From: Herbihabitans rhizosphaerae | GTDB lineage: Bacteria > Actinomycetota > Actinomycetes > Mycobacteriales > Pseudonocardiaceae | Reading direction: 5' to 3' | NCBI RefSeq assembly: GCF_004216555.1 | Contig: NZ_SGWQ01000002.1 | Coordinates: 713,219-777,218 of the forward strand | Length of the DNA stretch: 64,000 nt | Shown: in pieces, positions 40,552-48,096 of the stretch | How positions within the stretch are numbered: position 1 is the stretch's first letter | How the letters are laid out: every line of letters begins with the position of its first letter | Made by a program: the position numbers and the translations under genes | The notes under the pieces: model-generated | Told to the model about the DNA's origin: nothing | Database searches by the model: none | Seen by the model: the letters and a program-made list of their open reading frames with translations, nothing else

Positions 40552-41742
40552 GTGACTGAGGTGCTGACCACCGAGGTGAAGGGCGATCCGGCGAGCCTGC
40601 GGGCGACGGCGACGTGGCTGAGCATGGCTAACGGATCGATCCACGGCGCCGCGACTCAGGTCTACGCGGCCCGTAACGAATCGACGAGCAGTTGGACCGG
40701 AGAGGCCGGCAGTGGTTTCCGCTCGGTAATGACCAACGCTGCCGGGAAGATCGATCAGATAGCGGGCAACGCGACGACTCTCGGCAGCGCGCTGTCCGGG
40801 CATGCGGCCGACTTGGATACCGTTCGATCGCGTATGGCAATGGCACGTCAGGTCGCGACCGACGGCGGGCTGACGGTCACGGCGACGGCAATCATGCCGC
40901 CCGGACCTGCTCCGGCCGCGCCGAGCGCACTGCCCAAGAATGCGACTACCGAGGAGAAGGCGGCGCACAAGAATTCTGCTGCGGCGCGCGCGGATTACAT
41001 CAAGAAGGTGAAAGCATATCACCAATCTGGAACCATTGTCGCGGGTGCCAGAAAGACCGAGACGACATCGCAGAACAACGTATTGACAACTCTCAAGAAC
41101 GTCCGGCTCGTCAGTGGCACGTTGGCGGCGATGGCCGGCGCTGGTGTCGAGGCGGCCAGCAAGTTTCGAACCGCTCAACACTCCTACGACGACTTCGCGG
41201 AGCGGGCGATACGTGTCGCGAGTAACACCAAACTGAGCACGACGAATCGAATGCGGGCTCTGCAGGTCGCGGCGAAGAACAATATCAAGCTCAGGCAAAC
41301 AGCTCAGATCATCGAACGAGACCTGTGGTTCAAGTACACGGATCGTCTGCCGAGTTGGGCGAAGTCCACGCTGACCTTCACCGTGGCAGGAAAACCGCAG
41401 CCACCGGCGCCGCCAGGGGTTCGCGCGTCAAGCCCTCCGGCCGCGTCCGCAGGTGCGAAGGTCGCCAAAGTCGCAACGAAGGTCGGCGGCAAGATCCCCG
41501 TCGTCGGACTTGGGTTCACCGCCGCCGGCGTTGGACTCGATATCGCGGGCGGCAAGGATCCCGGTAAGGCCGTGGTATCCGGTGCCGCAGGCCTCGCCGG
41601 TGGTATCGCCGCGGGCGCCGCCGTCGGAGCGGTCGTCGGCGGGCCACTCGCACCAGCGACAGTGCTCGTGGGCGGCCTCGTCGGAGGTTTGCTTGCCAGC
41701 GGGGCGGCTGAGGCAGCCTGGGACTTCTGCTCCGGGAAGTAG
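40552..41742 (+). CDS. WXG100-headed large protein with glycine-zipper C-terminus, candidate T7SS effector
   Basis: 396 residues. Residues 1-100 form a WXG100-type hairpin with W48-T-G50 (SSWTGEAGSGF). A Pro/Ala linker (115-130) leads to a lysine-rich helical middle (130-270) and then a Gly/Ala hydrophobic end (314-388) full of GxxxG-like spacings (SGAAGLAGGIAAGAAVGAVVG), closing with AAEAAWDFCSGK. The end could insert into membranes, which would suit a toxin, or only anchor the protein. No known enzymatic domain is visible. GGAG precedes the GTG. No separate immunity gene follows; the next gene is on the other strand. Confidence 0.7.
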   Translation: MTEVLTTEVKGDPASLRATATWLSMANGSIHGAATQVYAARNESTSSWTGEAGSGFRSVMTNAAGKIDQIAGNATTLGSALSGHAADLDTVRSRMAMARQVATDGGLTVTATAIMPPGPAPAAPSALPKNATTEEKAAHKNSAAARADYIKKVKAYHQSGTIVAGARKTETTSQNNVLTTLKNVRLVSGTLAAMAGAGVEAASKFRTAQHSYDDFAERAIRVASNTKLSTTNRMRALQVAAKNNIKLRQTAQIIERDLWFKYTDRLPSWAKSTLTFTVAGKPQPPAPPGVRASSPPAASAGAKVAKVATKVGGKIPVVGLGFTAAGVGLDIAGGKDPGKAVVSGAAGLAGGIAAGAAVGAVVGGPLAPATVLVGGLVGGLLASGAAEAAWDFCSGK

Positions 41743-41744
41743 GC

Positions 41745-42629
41745 CTATCCGACGACGGCGAGCGCGCCGGAGACGCAGGTTGTGGTAAGCGGCAGCGGGC
41801 GGAGTGGATCACCGTCGGCGTAGGCGGTCCAGCCGTTGGCCGGCTCCAGGGTCACCCGGCTCGCGCGCAGGGTGGTCACGGCCGGGTGGTCGATGTGCCG
41901 GCCGCTGCGCAGGGTGGGCAGCAGCCGCAGCAGGTCGCGGCGGTGCGCGGCGCCCACCAGCGTCACGTCGAACAGCCCGTCGGACGGGTCGGCGTCCGGG
42001 CACACCGGGATGCCGCCGCCGTAGTACGCCGTGTTGCCCACCGCGACCAAGGTGGCCTCGGTCTCCAGCCGACCGGCGTCGGTGTCCACGATCAGCGGGG
42101 CCGGCCGCAGCCTGGCCAGCTCGGCGACCACGGCGACGTCGTAGCGCCTCGGCCCGGACGGCCAGCGCAGCGCGTTGGCGCGCTCGTTGACCGCCGAGTC
42201 GAAGCCGGCACACAGGACGGTCGCGAACCAGGTGTCGCCGACCTTGCCGAGATCGATCGTGCGACGGGCACCGTCGGCCAAGCTCGCCGCCAGATGATCG
42301 AGGGCGGCGTGCGGCTCACCCGGCACGCCGAGCGCCCGCGCCAGGTCGTTGCCGGTGCCGGCGGGCACGATGCCCAGCGCGACACCGTGCTCGGCGCAGA
42401 ACTGCACGCCTTGGTGCATCGAGCCGTCGCCGCCGATCACGACCAGCACGTCCAGCCCGGCGTCGGCGGCGCGGCGCATCAGCTCGCGCGACTCGTCGAC
42501 CGTGTCCGCCACCGCCAGCGACAGATGATCGACGACCTCACGCAGGCGCTCCGCGACCGTGCCGGACACCCGAGCGGCCGCGCCGCGCCCGGAAGCGGGA
42601 TGAACCGCCAGGGCGGCGCGCACACCCAT
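41745..42629 (-). CDS. Diacylglycerol/lipid kinase (DgkB-like)
   Basis: This 294-residue member of the diacylglycerol-kinase catalytic family (YegS/BmrU-like) has the nucleotide-binding glycine motif in VLVVIGGDGSMHQGV and PAGTGNDLARALG, and the conserved C-terminal YADGDPLRPLPL. It phosphorylates diacylglycerol or a related lipid such as a phosphatidylinositol-mannoside precursor. Its ATG shares a base with the tatC stop (TGATG), so it is coupled to the export operon. In many actinobacteria the same kinase follows tatC. Confidence 0.9.
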   Translation of the reverse strand: MGVRAALAVHPASGRGAAARVSGTVAERLREVVDHLSLAVADTVDESRELMRRAADAGLDVLVVIGGDGSMHQGVQFCAEHGVALGIVPAGTGNDLARALGVPGEPHAALDHLAASLADGARRTIDLGKVGDTWFATVLCAGFDSAVNERANALRWPSGPRRYDVAVVAELARLRPAPLIVDTDAGRLETEATLVAVGNTAYYGGGIPVCPDADPSDGLFDVTLVGAAHRRDLLRLLPTLRSGRHIDHPAVTTLRASRVTLEPANGWTAYADGDPLRPLPLTTTCVSGALAVVG

Positions 42630-43615
42630 CAGGTGACGTCGTCCAGCTTGCTCGCCGCTTCTTCGGCGCGTTCCTCCTCGGCCTTCTCCCGCGCGACGCG
42701 CTCCCGCTCGGCGGCGAGCTTCTTGTCGTCGGGCTTGAGGCCGTACTCCTCCGGCTCGCCCCAGCCCTCGGCCACCGCGCGGCGCGCCTTCTTGCGGTCG
42801 TGCAGGCGGGAGAGCTGGATGGAGAACTCCAGCAGCACGGTCATCGCGGCGGCGAGCACCACCATGGACAGCGGGTCGGTGCCGGGGGTGGCGATGGCGG
42901 CGAACACGAACAGCCCGAAGATCAGCCCGCGGCGCCAGCGTTTCAGGTTGGCGTAGGGCAGCATCCCGATCCGGTTGAGCATGGTCACCAGCAGCGGGAG
43001 CTCGAAGCTCACGCCGAAGATCAGCAACATGATCAGGATGAACGAGATGTACTTGTCGGCGGCCAGCGCGGTGGCGAACTGGTCGCCGCCGAAGCTGACC
43101 AGCACCTGCAGACCCTCGGGCACCACGAAGTAGGCCAGCACGGCGCCGGCCGCGAACAGCATGGAGGCCAGGCCGACGAAGGTGATCGCGAACTTGCGTT
43201 CCTTGGCGTAGAGGCCAGGAGTGATGAACGCCCAAATCTGGTACAGCCAACCCGGGCTGGTGAGCACCATGCCCGCCGAGATACCCACCTTGAACCGGGT
43301 CATGAACGCCTCGAACGGCTGTGTCTGCAGCAATTGGCACTTGCCGTCGTTCAGCTCCACTCGCAAATGCCGTGGCAGACCGCAATACGGGCCGGTGACC
43401 AGGTCACCCAGGGAGGGCAGCCCGAAAGGCCGGATCTCCCACCACAGGAAGCCGACGACACTGCCGAGAACCACGAACAGCAGCGCCAGCGCGAGGCGGT
43501 GCCGCAGTTCGTACAGATGGTCTTTCAGCGACATGGTGCCGTCGGGATTCTGCCGGCGGTTGCGCTGTCGCTTCTTGTCCCGGCGGGTCTCCCGGCGGCC
43601 GTTCTCCCGCGCCAC
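42629..43615 (-). CDS. tatC: Twin-arginine translocase subunit TatC
   Basis: 328 residues, six membrane helices. SLKDHLYELRHRLALALLF is the conserved first helix with the essential cytoplasmic Glu, and FMTRFKVGISAGMVLTSPGWLYQIWAFITPGLYAKERK is the diagnostic middle segment; ATPGTDPLSMVVLAAAM is the last. An unusually long charged C-terminal tail (RKKARRAVAEGWG to the end) and N-terminal basic extension are typical of the phylum. Forms the substrate-receptor complex with TatB; no tatB is in this operon. Confidence 0.96.
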   Translation of the reverse strand: MARENGRRETRRDKKRQRNRRQNPDGTMSLKDHLYELRHRLALALLFVVLGSVVGFLWWEIRPFGLPSLGDLVTGPYCGLPRHLRVELNDGKCQLLQTQPFEAFMTRFKVGISAGMVLTSPGWLYQIWAFITPGLYAKERKFAITFVGLASMLFAAGAVLAYFVVPEGLQVLVSFGGDQFATALAADKYISFILIMLLIFGVSFELPLLVTMLNRIGMLPYANLKRWRRGLIFGLFVFAAIATPGTDPLSMVVLAAAMTVLLEFSIQLSRLHDRKKARRAVAEGWGEPEEYGLKPDDKKLAAERERVAREKAEEERAEEAASKLDDVT

Positions 43616-43632
43616 CGTGTCTCCCGTCTTTC

Positions 43633-43923
43633 TCAGCTGGCGTTCTTGTTTTCCGTCGTGTCCTTGACGGACTCCGACTTCACGGACTCGGCGACCGGCT
43701 GACCGTTCGACTTCGCCTCAGGAAGCTGCGCCGGCGGATCGGCCGGCTTGTCGGACTTGTCCTTGTCGTCGTCCTCGTCGCGGAGGTTCTTGGTCTCCTC
43801 CTTGAACGCCTTCGCCGACTTGCCGAGCGACCGAGCCATCTCCGGGAGCTTCTTCGCCCCGAACAGCAAAATGATCACACCAGCGATGATCAGAAGCTCG
43901 GGAACACCAAAGTTGCTGAACAC
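43633..43923 (-). CDS. tatA: Twin-arginine translocase subunit TatA
   Basis: 96 residues: N-terminal membrane helix (GVPELLIIAGVIILLFG), the FGAKKLPEMARSLGKS amphipathic hinge, then an acidic/lysine-rich tail. The pore-forming component for folded protein export. GGAGGAGAG precedes the GTG at 43921-43923. 17 bp upstream of tatC in the order pafB-pafC-small membrane protein-tatA-tatC-dgk, as in mycobacteria. Confidence 0.96.
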   Translation of the reverse strand: MFSNFGVPELLIIAGVIILLFGAKKLPEMARSLGKSAKAFKEETKNLRDEDDDKDKSDKPADPPAQLPEAKSNGQPVAESVKSESVKDTTENKNAS

Positions 43924-43945
43924 CTGCTCTCCTCCTGCCTCTCCC

Positions 43946-44185
43946 CTATTGGCTAGATGGTACGCGCGGGGCCTCGCCGTCGGAGCCCTCCTGGCGTCGC
44001 TCCGCGACGGCCACCTTCAGCGCGGCCGATCGCGCCTTCAACAAGCCCACCTCGTCCCCGACATGGCCGTTCACCAGGCCGGCGACCTGGCTGAACCGGC
44101 CAAGCGCGCGCAGCGTGCGAACCACAAGGAACGCGAGCAGCACCAGCCCGACGGCCAGCAGCACGATGATCGGCAGGTAGGACAC
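43946..44185 (-). CDS. Small single-span membrane protein between pafC and tatA
   Basis: This 79-residue protein has one membrane helix (residues 5-26: PIIVLLAVGLVLLAFLVVRTL) followed by a cytosolic, moderately charged helix. Proteins of this size in the same place are conserved among actinobacteria but have no assigned function. Start GTG at 44183-44185. A role in Tat export or in DNA-damage signalling by PafBC would be guesswork. Confidence 0.75.
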   Translation of the reverse strand: MSYLPIIVLLAVGLVLLAFLVVRTLRALGRFSQVAGLVNGHVGDEVGLLKARSAALKVAVAERRQEGSDGEAPRVPSSQ

Positions 44186-44203
44186 GCGTATACCGTAGCC
44201 GTC

Positions 44204-45175
44204 TCAGGTGGCCGCGAGATGACTTGCCCGTGCCAACGCCTGCTCGGCCCTGGTGCGCACGGATTCGGCCAGGTCAGCGGGCTGCTCGACGGTGACCTCG
44301 CCGCCGAGCCCGAGCAGCAGGCGCACCATCCACGGCTCGTCGGCGTAGCGCATCCGCACCCGCAGCCGGCCGGAGTCCAGCTCCTCCAGGTCGTCCACCG
44401 GGTAGTACTCGGACACCCACGCCGCGTCCGGCTCCAGCACGAGCGTCGCCACGAGCTGGTCGGGGCTGCGGCGGAACAGGCCGTCCGACACATCGGTGGG
44501 CCGGGCGTACGGCGGCGGTGCGGCGGCCTCCTCGAGCACGGTGATCTCGTCGATCCGGTCCAGCCGGAACATCCGCATGCCCTCGGCGCGCCGACACCAC
44601 GCCTCCAGGTACGAGCGGCCGTCCACGAGCAGCAGCCGCATCGGGTCGATGGTGCGCTCGGTGATCTCGTCCTTGGACGCCGTGTAGTAGGTGATCGTCG
44701 CCGCGCGGCCGTCCAGCAGTGCCGACTGCACGATCTCGCGCACCTTCGCGGTCCGCTCCCCCTCGCGCACGCCGAGCCCGACCGCCACGGTGGCCGGCTG
44801 CGCCTGCCCGGCGGCCGACTCGATCTTGGCGACGGCCCGGCGGACGGCGTCGCTGTCCACCATGCCCGGCGTGTCGGCGAGCGCCCGCAGCGCCACGAGC
44901 AACGCGGTCGCCTCCGCGCCGGTGAGCCGCAGCGGGCGGTTCATCCCGGCGTCGAAGGTGACCGTGACCGTGTCACCGTCGAACGACAAATCGATCAGGT
45001 CGCCGGGCCCGTACCCGGGCAGCCCGCACATCCACAGCAGTTCGAGATCGCGCCGCAACTGCTTGGGGGTGACCCCGAAGTCGGCGGCCGCCTCGGCGAT
45101 CGGAATGCCCGGCCGCGCGATCAGATACGGCACCAGCGCGAGCAGCCTCGGCAGCCGCTCCTGTGCCGCGCTCAT
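44204..45175 (-). CDS. pafC: PafC, WYL-domain DNA-damage transcription activator
   Basis: 323 residues: winged HTH (LIARPGIPIAEAAADFGVTPKQLRRDLELL), WYL domain with DGRSYLEAWCRRAEGMRMFRLDRI, and C-terminal WCX domain. With PafB it forms a dimer that activates LexA-independent DNA-repair genes after damage. The ATG overlaps the pafB stop (ATGA). The WYL motif reads S-Y-L here, a common variant for PafC. Confidence 0.93.
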   Translation of the reverse strand: MSAAQERLPRLLALVPYLIARPGIPIAEAAADFGVTPKQLRRDLELLWMCGLPGYGPGDLIDLSFDGDTVTVTFDAGMNRPLRLTGAEATALLVALRALADTPGMVDSDAVRRAVAKIESAAGQAQPATVAVGLGVREGERTAKVREIVQSALLDGRAATITYYTASKDEITERTIDPMRLLLVDGRSYLEAWCRRAEGMRMFRLDRIDEITVLEEAAAPPPYARPTDVSDGLFRRSPDQLVATLVLEPDAAWVSEYYPVDDLEELDSGRLRVRMRYADEPWMVRLLLGLGGEVTVEQPADLAESVRTRAEQALARASHLAAT

Positions 45176-46161
45176 CGGAGATTTCCTTTGCTGGTCAGGG
45201 AAAGCAGCCGATCCGCGACCGCCTTGCGGAGCACGTCCGGCTCCAGCACCACGACGTCGGGGCCGTAGCCGGCGATCCAGCCGGCCGCCGTGTCCGGGTG
45301 GTACAGCTCGATCTCGACCTCCTCGCCGGCGACCCCGTCGACCGTACGCTCACCGAGCACGGTGGCCCGGCGGCGCAGCCCGGCGGCCCGTCCCCGGGCG
45401 AGCCACAGCCGCGCGGTGGACGCGGGCGACGGTTCCGCACCGCCGGAGTGCGCGACGAACTGGAGCAGGTCCACGTTGTCCGGTCGAGTCACCACGCCCG
45501 GCTTGCCGACCGTGGACACGTCGCCGACGATCCGGGACAGCCGGAAACAGCGCGGCGCGTCCCGGTCGCGGTCGTGGCCGACGACATACCAGCGCCCGCG
45601 CCAGGAGACCACGCCCCACGGCTCCAGCGTGCGGCTGCGCAACTGGTCTGTCGGCATGCCAGGGCGGCGGTACTCGAACGTGACCGCCTGGCCTGCCTGC
45701 ACGGCGGCGAGCAGCGGCGTGAACGTGCGCTCGGTGGTGCGCACCTTGGGCTCCACCACCGACGGCGCGCCGTGGTCCACGTCCACGCCGGCGGCCCGCA
45801 GCTTGAGCAGCGCGCCCTGGGCGGCGCCGGTCAGCTCCGGCGAGTCCCACAGGCGGACGGCGAGCGCGACCGCGGCGGCCTCGTCCGGCTCCAGGTCGAT
45901 CTCGCCCAGTTCGTAGTCGCGGCGCGCGATCCGGTAGCCGTCGATCGCGTCGAATGCCGAGTTGCGGCCCACTTCCAGCGGAATGCCCAGCTCGCGCAGC
46001 TCGGTCTTGTCCCGCTCGAACATGCGGAAGAACGCCTCGTCGGTGGGCGCGTCGGCGTAACCGGGCACGATTCCGCGCACGCGTTCGGCGGTGAGGTACT
46101 GGCGCGTGGACAGCAGGCAGAGCACCAGGTTCACCAGGCGTTCGGCACGGGCGACGGACAC
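45172..46161 (-). CDS. pafB: PafB, WYL-domain DNA-damage transcription activator
   Basis: 329 residues: HTH (LVLCLLSTRQYLTAERVRGIVPGY), helical connector containing RDKTELRELGIPLEVG, WYL domain with WRGRWYVVGHDRDRDAPRCFRLSRI, and WCX C-terminus. Partner of PafC. In mycobacteria pafA and the proteasome genes lie near; none is seen upstream here, where a deleted MFS gene follows instead. GTG start at 46159-46161, preceded by GGTGCTCAA. Confidence 0.93.
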   Translation of the reverse strand: MSVARAERLVNLVLCLLSTRQYLTAERVRGIVPGYADAPTDEAFFRMFERDKTELRELGIPLEVGRNSAFDAIDGYRIARRDYELGEIDLEPDEAAAVALAVRLWDSPELTGAAQGALLKLRAAGVDVDHGAPSVVEPKVRTTERTFTPLLAAVQAGQAVTFEYRRPGMPTDQLRSRTLEPWGVVSWRGRWYVVGHDRDRDAPRCFRLSRIVGDVSTVGKPGVVTRPDNVDLLQFVAHSGGAEPSPASTARLWLARGRAAGLRRRATVLGERTVDGVAGEEVEIELYHPDTAAGWIAGYGPDVVVLEPDVLRKAVADRLLSLTSKGNLR

Positions 46162-46253
46162 TTGAGCACCCTAACGCGCGTGCGGGTGCGTGCCGACGCC
46201 GACACACGTGCGCGGGTTGAACCGGCGGGCGGTTTCGGAGTAGGCACGGACAG

Positions 46254-46616
46254 GTGCTGATCAACCACGCCAGGCGCGGGGTGCTCGCCGCGCTGTGCGT
46301 CACGGTGATCACCAGCTACGGGGTCCTGTACTACGCCTTCCCGGTGCTCGCGGGGGCGATCACGCGGGACGGCGCGGCGCGCGGGATCTTCACTCTGCTG
46401 CAGGCCACGGCGATCACCGACCGCTGGGGGCCTGCGCACTACGGCCGGCTCAACGGCGTGCTGAGCGCGCCGGCGATGGTGGCAACGGCCGTCGCGCCCG
46501 GCGCGGGTGCGGTGCTGGCCGGCCCGCTCGGCGGTTATCCGGCGATGTTCCTGATCCTGGGCGGGATCGGACTCGCCGCGGTGGTGACAGCGGCGGCGGC
46601 GCGTCCTGTCGAATGA
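46254..46616 (+). pseudogene. Internally deleted MFS transporter gene
   Basis: The 120-codon reading starts like the first helix of an MFS protein (ARRGVLAALCVTVITSYGVLYYAFPVLAGAI) and jumps directly to the last part of another typical region (QATAITDRWGPAHYGRLNGVLSAPAMVATAVAPGAGAVLAG and LGGYPAMFLILGGIGLAAVV). About 270-300 residues of the middle are absent while the frame is kept, so this is an in-frame deletion derivative, not a full transporter. A working miniature protein is unlikely but cannot be excluded. Confidence 0.72.
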
Positions 46617-46662
46617 GGTTGACCCGCCGGCCGGTTGATGATCTTGTGGGTGGGTGGCCACG

Positions 46663-47547
46663 ATGCATGCCGACGAAGCGGACATCGACGAACACCTCGT
46701 CCGCCGGCTGATCCTCGGCCAGTTCCCGGCATGGGCGGACCTGCCGATCGCGCGGCTGGCGTCGGGCGGGACCGTCAACGCGGTCTACCGGCTCGGTGAC
46801 GAGCTGTCCGTGCGGCTGCCGCTCACCGCCGGCGGCGTGGACGACCTCGCCCGCGAGGTGCGCTGGCTGCCCCGCCTCGCCTCCGCGCTCCCGGTTCCGA
46901 TCCCGACCGTGGTGGCGACCGGTGCGCCCGCCGAGGGCTATCCGTGGCCGTGGGCGGTACACCGGTGGATCAACGGCGAGAACCCGCTCGAAGGCCAGGT
47001 CGCGCGGCCGGAGGCGCTCGTCGGTGATCTGGCCGCGTTCGTGCTCGCCATGCGCGGTGTCGCGGTGGACGGCGGCCCGCCGGCGCACCGGGGTGGCCCG
47101 CTGACCGACCAGGATCCGGAGACCCGCGCCGCGATCGCCGCGTTGGGGCGCACCGACGAACCGTTCGACATGGGCGCGGCCTCGGCCGCGTGGGACGCGG
47201 CGCTCGCCGCGCCGCCGTGGACCGGCTCGCCGTGCTGGATCCACGCCGATCTGATGCCAAGCAACCTGATCGTGGCCGACGGCCGGCTCGCCGCCGTCCT
47301 CGACTTCGCCACCGTCGGTGTTGGCGACCCCGCCTGCGACCTGATCCCGGCGTGGAACCTGCTGCCGCCCGAGGCGCGGCAGGCCTTCCGTGACGCCGTG
47401 GACGTGGACGACGCCACCTGGGCGCGAGCCCGCGGCCGGGCACTGTCGATGGCGCTGATCCAGCTTCCGTACTACCGCGACACCAATCCGGTGATCTCCG
47501 CGAACGCCCGCTACGTGATCAGCCAGGTGCTGGTCGAGACGCGCTGA
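46663..47547 (+). CDS. APH/choline-kinase-family phosphotransferase
   Basis: This 294-residue kinase-like protein has a catalytic loop WIHADLMPSNLIV (HxDxxxxN) and metal-binding VLDFATVGVGDPACDLIPAWN, as in aminoglycoside phosphotransferases and related small-molecule kinases. The N-lobe contains LASGGTVNAVYRLGDELSVRLPL. Substrate unknown; many chromosomal members do not confer resistance. I start at the ATG 46663 preceded by GGTGG; a GTG three codons earlier is possible. Pseudogenes flank it on both sides. Confidence 0.85.
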   Translation: MHADEADIDEHLVRRLILGQFPAWADLPIARLASGGTVNAVYRLGDELSVRLPLTAGGVDDLAREVRWLPRLASALPVPIPTVVATGAPAEGYPWPWAVHRWINGENPLEGQVARPEALVGDLAAFVLAMRGVAVDGGPPAHRGGPLTDQDPETRAAIAALGRTDEPFDMGAASAAWDAALAAPPWTGSPCWIHADLMPSNLIVADGRLAAVLDFATVGVGDPACDLIPAWNLLPPEARQAFRDAVDVDDATWARARGRALSMALIQLPYYRDTNPVISANARYVISQVLVETR

Positions 47548-47834
47548 GCAGACCGGCCTCGATCGCCTCGTCCCGAACGCGTTCGTACAGTTCCCGCAAG
47601 GTGTCACTGACCAGCTTCGCCTCCAGGGTGGCGCCGGCCTCGTGTTCCTCCCAGAGTGCGAGGAACTCGGCGGCCAGCGGCCGCGGCAGGGCCTCGAACC
47701 GGGCCTGCGCGACGGCCTGCTCGGCGACCGACTCGCGCCGGTCCGCCGTCGCGTGGTTGTGCCTGGATGACCTCGCGCAGTCGCGCGGAATAGCAGATGA
47801 CGTCGAAGACCGCGTCGTTGGGGCTGGCTGACAT
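47519..47834 (-). pseudogene. HD-domain hydrolase gene with internal deletion and frameshift
   Basis: It begins MSASPNDAVFDVICYSARLR, like small HD-domain proteins, then about base 47765 the family resemblance moves to another frame: RRESVAEQAVAQARFEALP and RPLAAEFLALWEEHEAGA, which is the family's conserved C-terminal half. RRESVAE normally precedes the first metal histidine, but here it joins directly to the distal part, so the HD core is missing, and the two halves are in different frames. The C-terminal frame ends at a TGA (47519-47521) inside the APH gene's 3' end. Confidence 0.62.
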
Positions 47835-47872
47835 CGGATCTCTCGTCGTATGCGACATTTGGGTTAGTGATC

Positions 47873-47893
47873 GTAAACGTCGACCAAGTTTAC
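47873..47893. promoter_or_regulatory. Dyad in the 199-bp region before the small ORF
   Basis: GTAAAC (47873-47878) and GTTTAC (47888-47893) are exact reverse complements 9 bases apart, in a relatively AT-rich 199-bp stretch (47835-48033). Further on, GTGG...CCAC near 47971-47983 can form a small hairpin. The stretch otherwise holds no gene and must contain the promoter of the small ORF and cysteine desulfurase. Confidence 0.45.
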
Positions 47894-48033
47894 CGAGCAA
47901 CCTGAAAGAAAACTGAAGTGTTGGTCCGAACGGATGAAACCGTTGCGGCTCACCGAACGGTGGTTGCCTGCCACCACTTTCGGAGTATGTTCTGAACCCT
48001 AGGTCGGGGCCACACCGCTACGCAGGGGAATTA

Positions 48034-48096
48034 ATGACCAAGGAATATTCGGTTGCCCATATTGTCGACAACCGTGACGAATTCGGCCAGCGGTGA
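48034..48096 (+). CDS. 20-codon ORF coupled to a cysteine desulfurase gene
   Basis: ATG at 48034 preceded by AGGGGAATTA, a better ribosome site than the one before the large gene. It encodes MTKEYSV...FGQR (20 residues, one His, no Cys, net near neutral) and its TGA (48094-48096) overlaps the GTG of the desulfurase (GTGA). It may be a coupling leader peptide that lets ribosomes reach the weakly initiated desulfurase, or a tiny functional or precursor peptide. Too short for homology by eye. Confidence 0.5.
   Translation: MTKEYSVAHIVDNRDEFGQR

Noticed and set aside
37765-41742. A prophage or integrative element carrying the kinase/T7SS island
   Set aside because: No integrase, attachment-site repeat or tRNA border is seen at the edges; the island could have been inserted by recombination without such marks.
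46254-47834. An antibiotic-resistance cassette (APH with transporter)
   Set aside because: The transporter is internally deleted, and chromosomal APH-fold kinases of this type commonly act on other small molecules.
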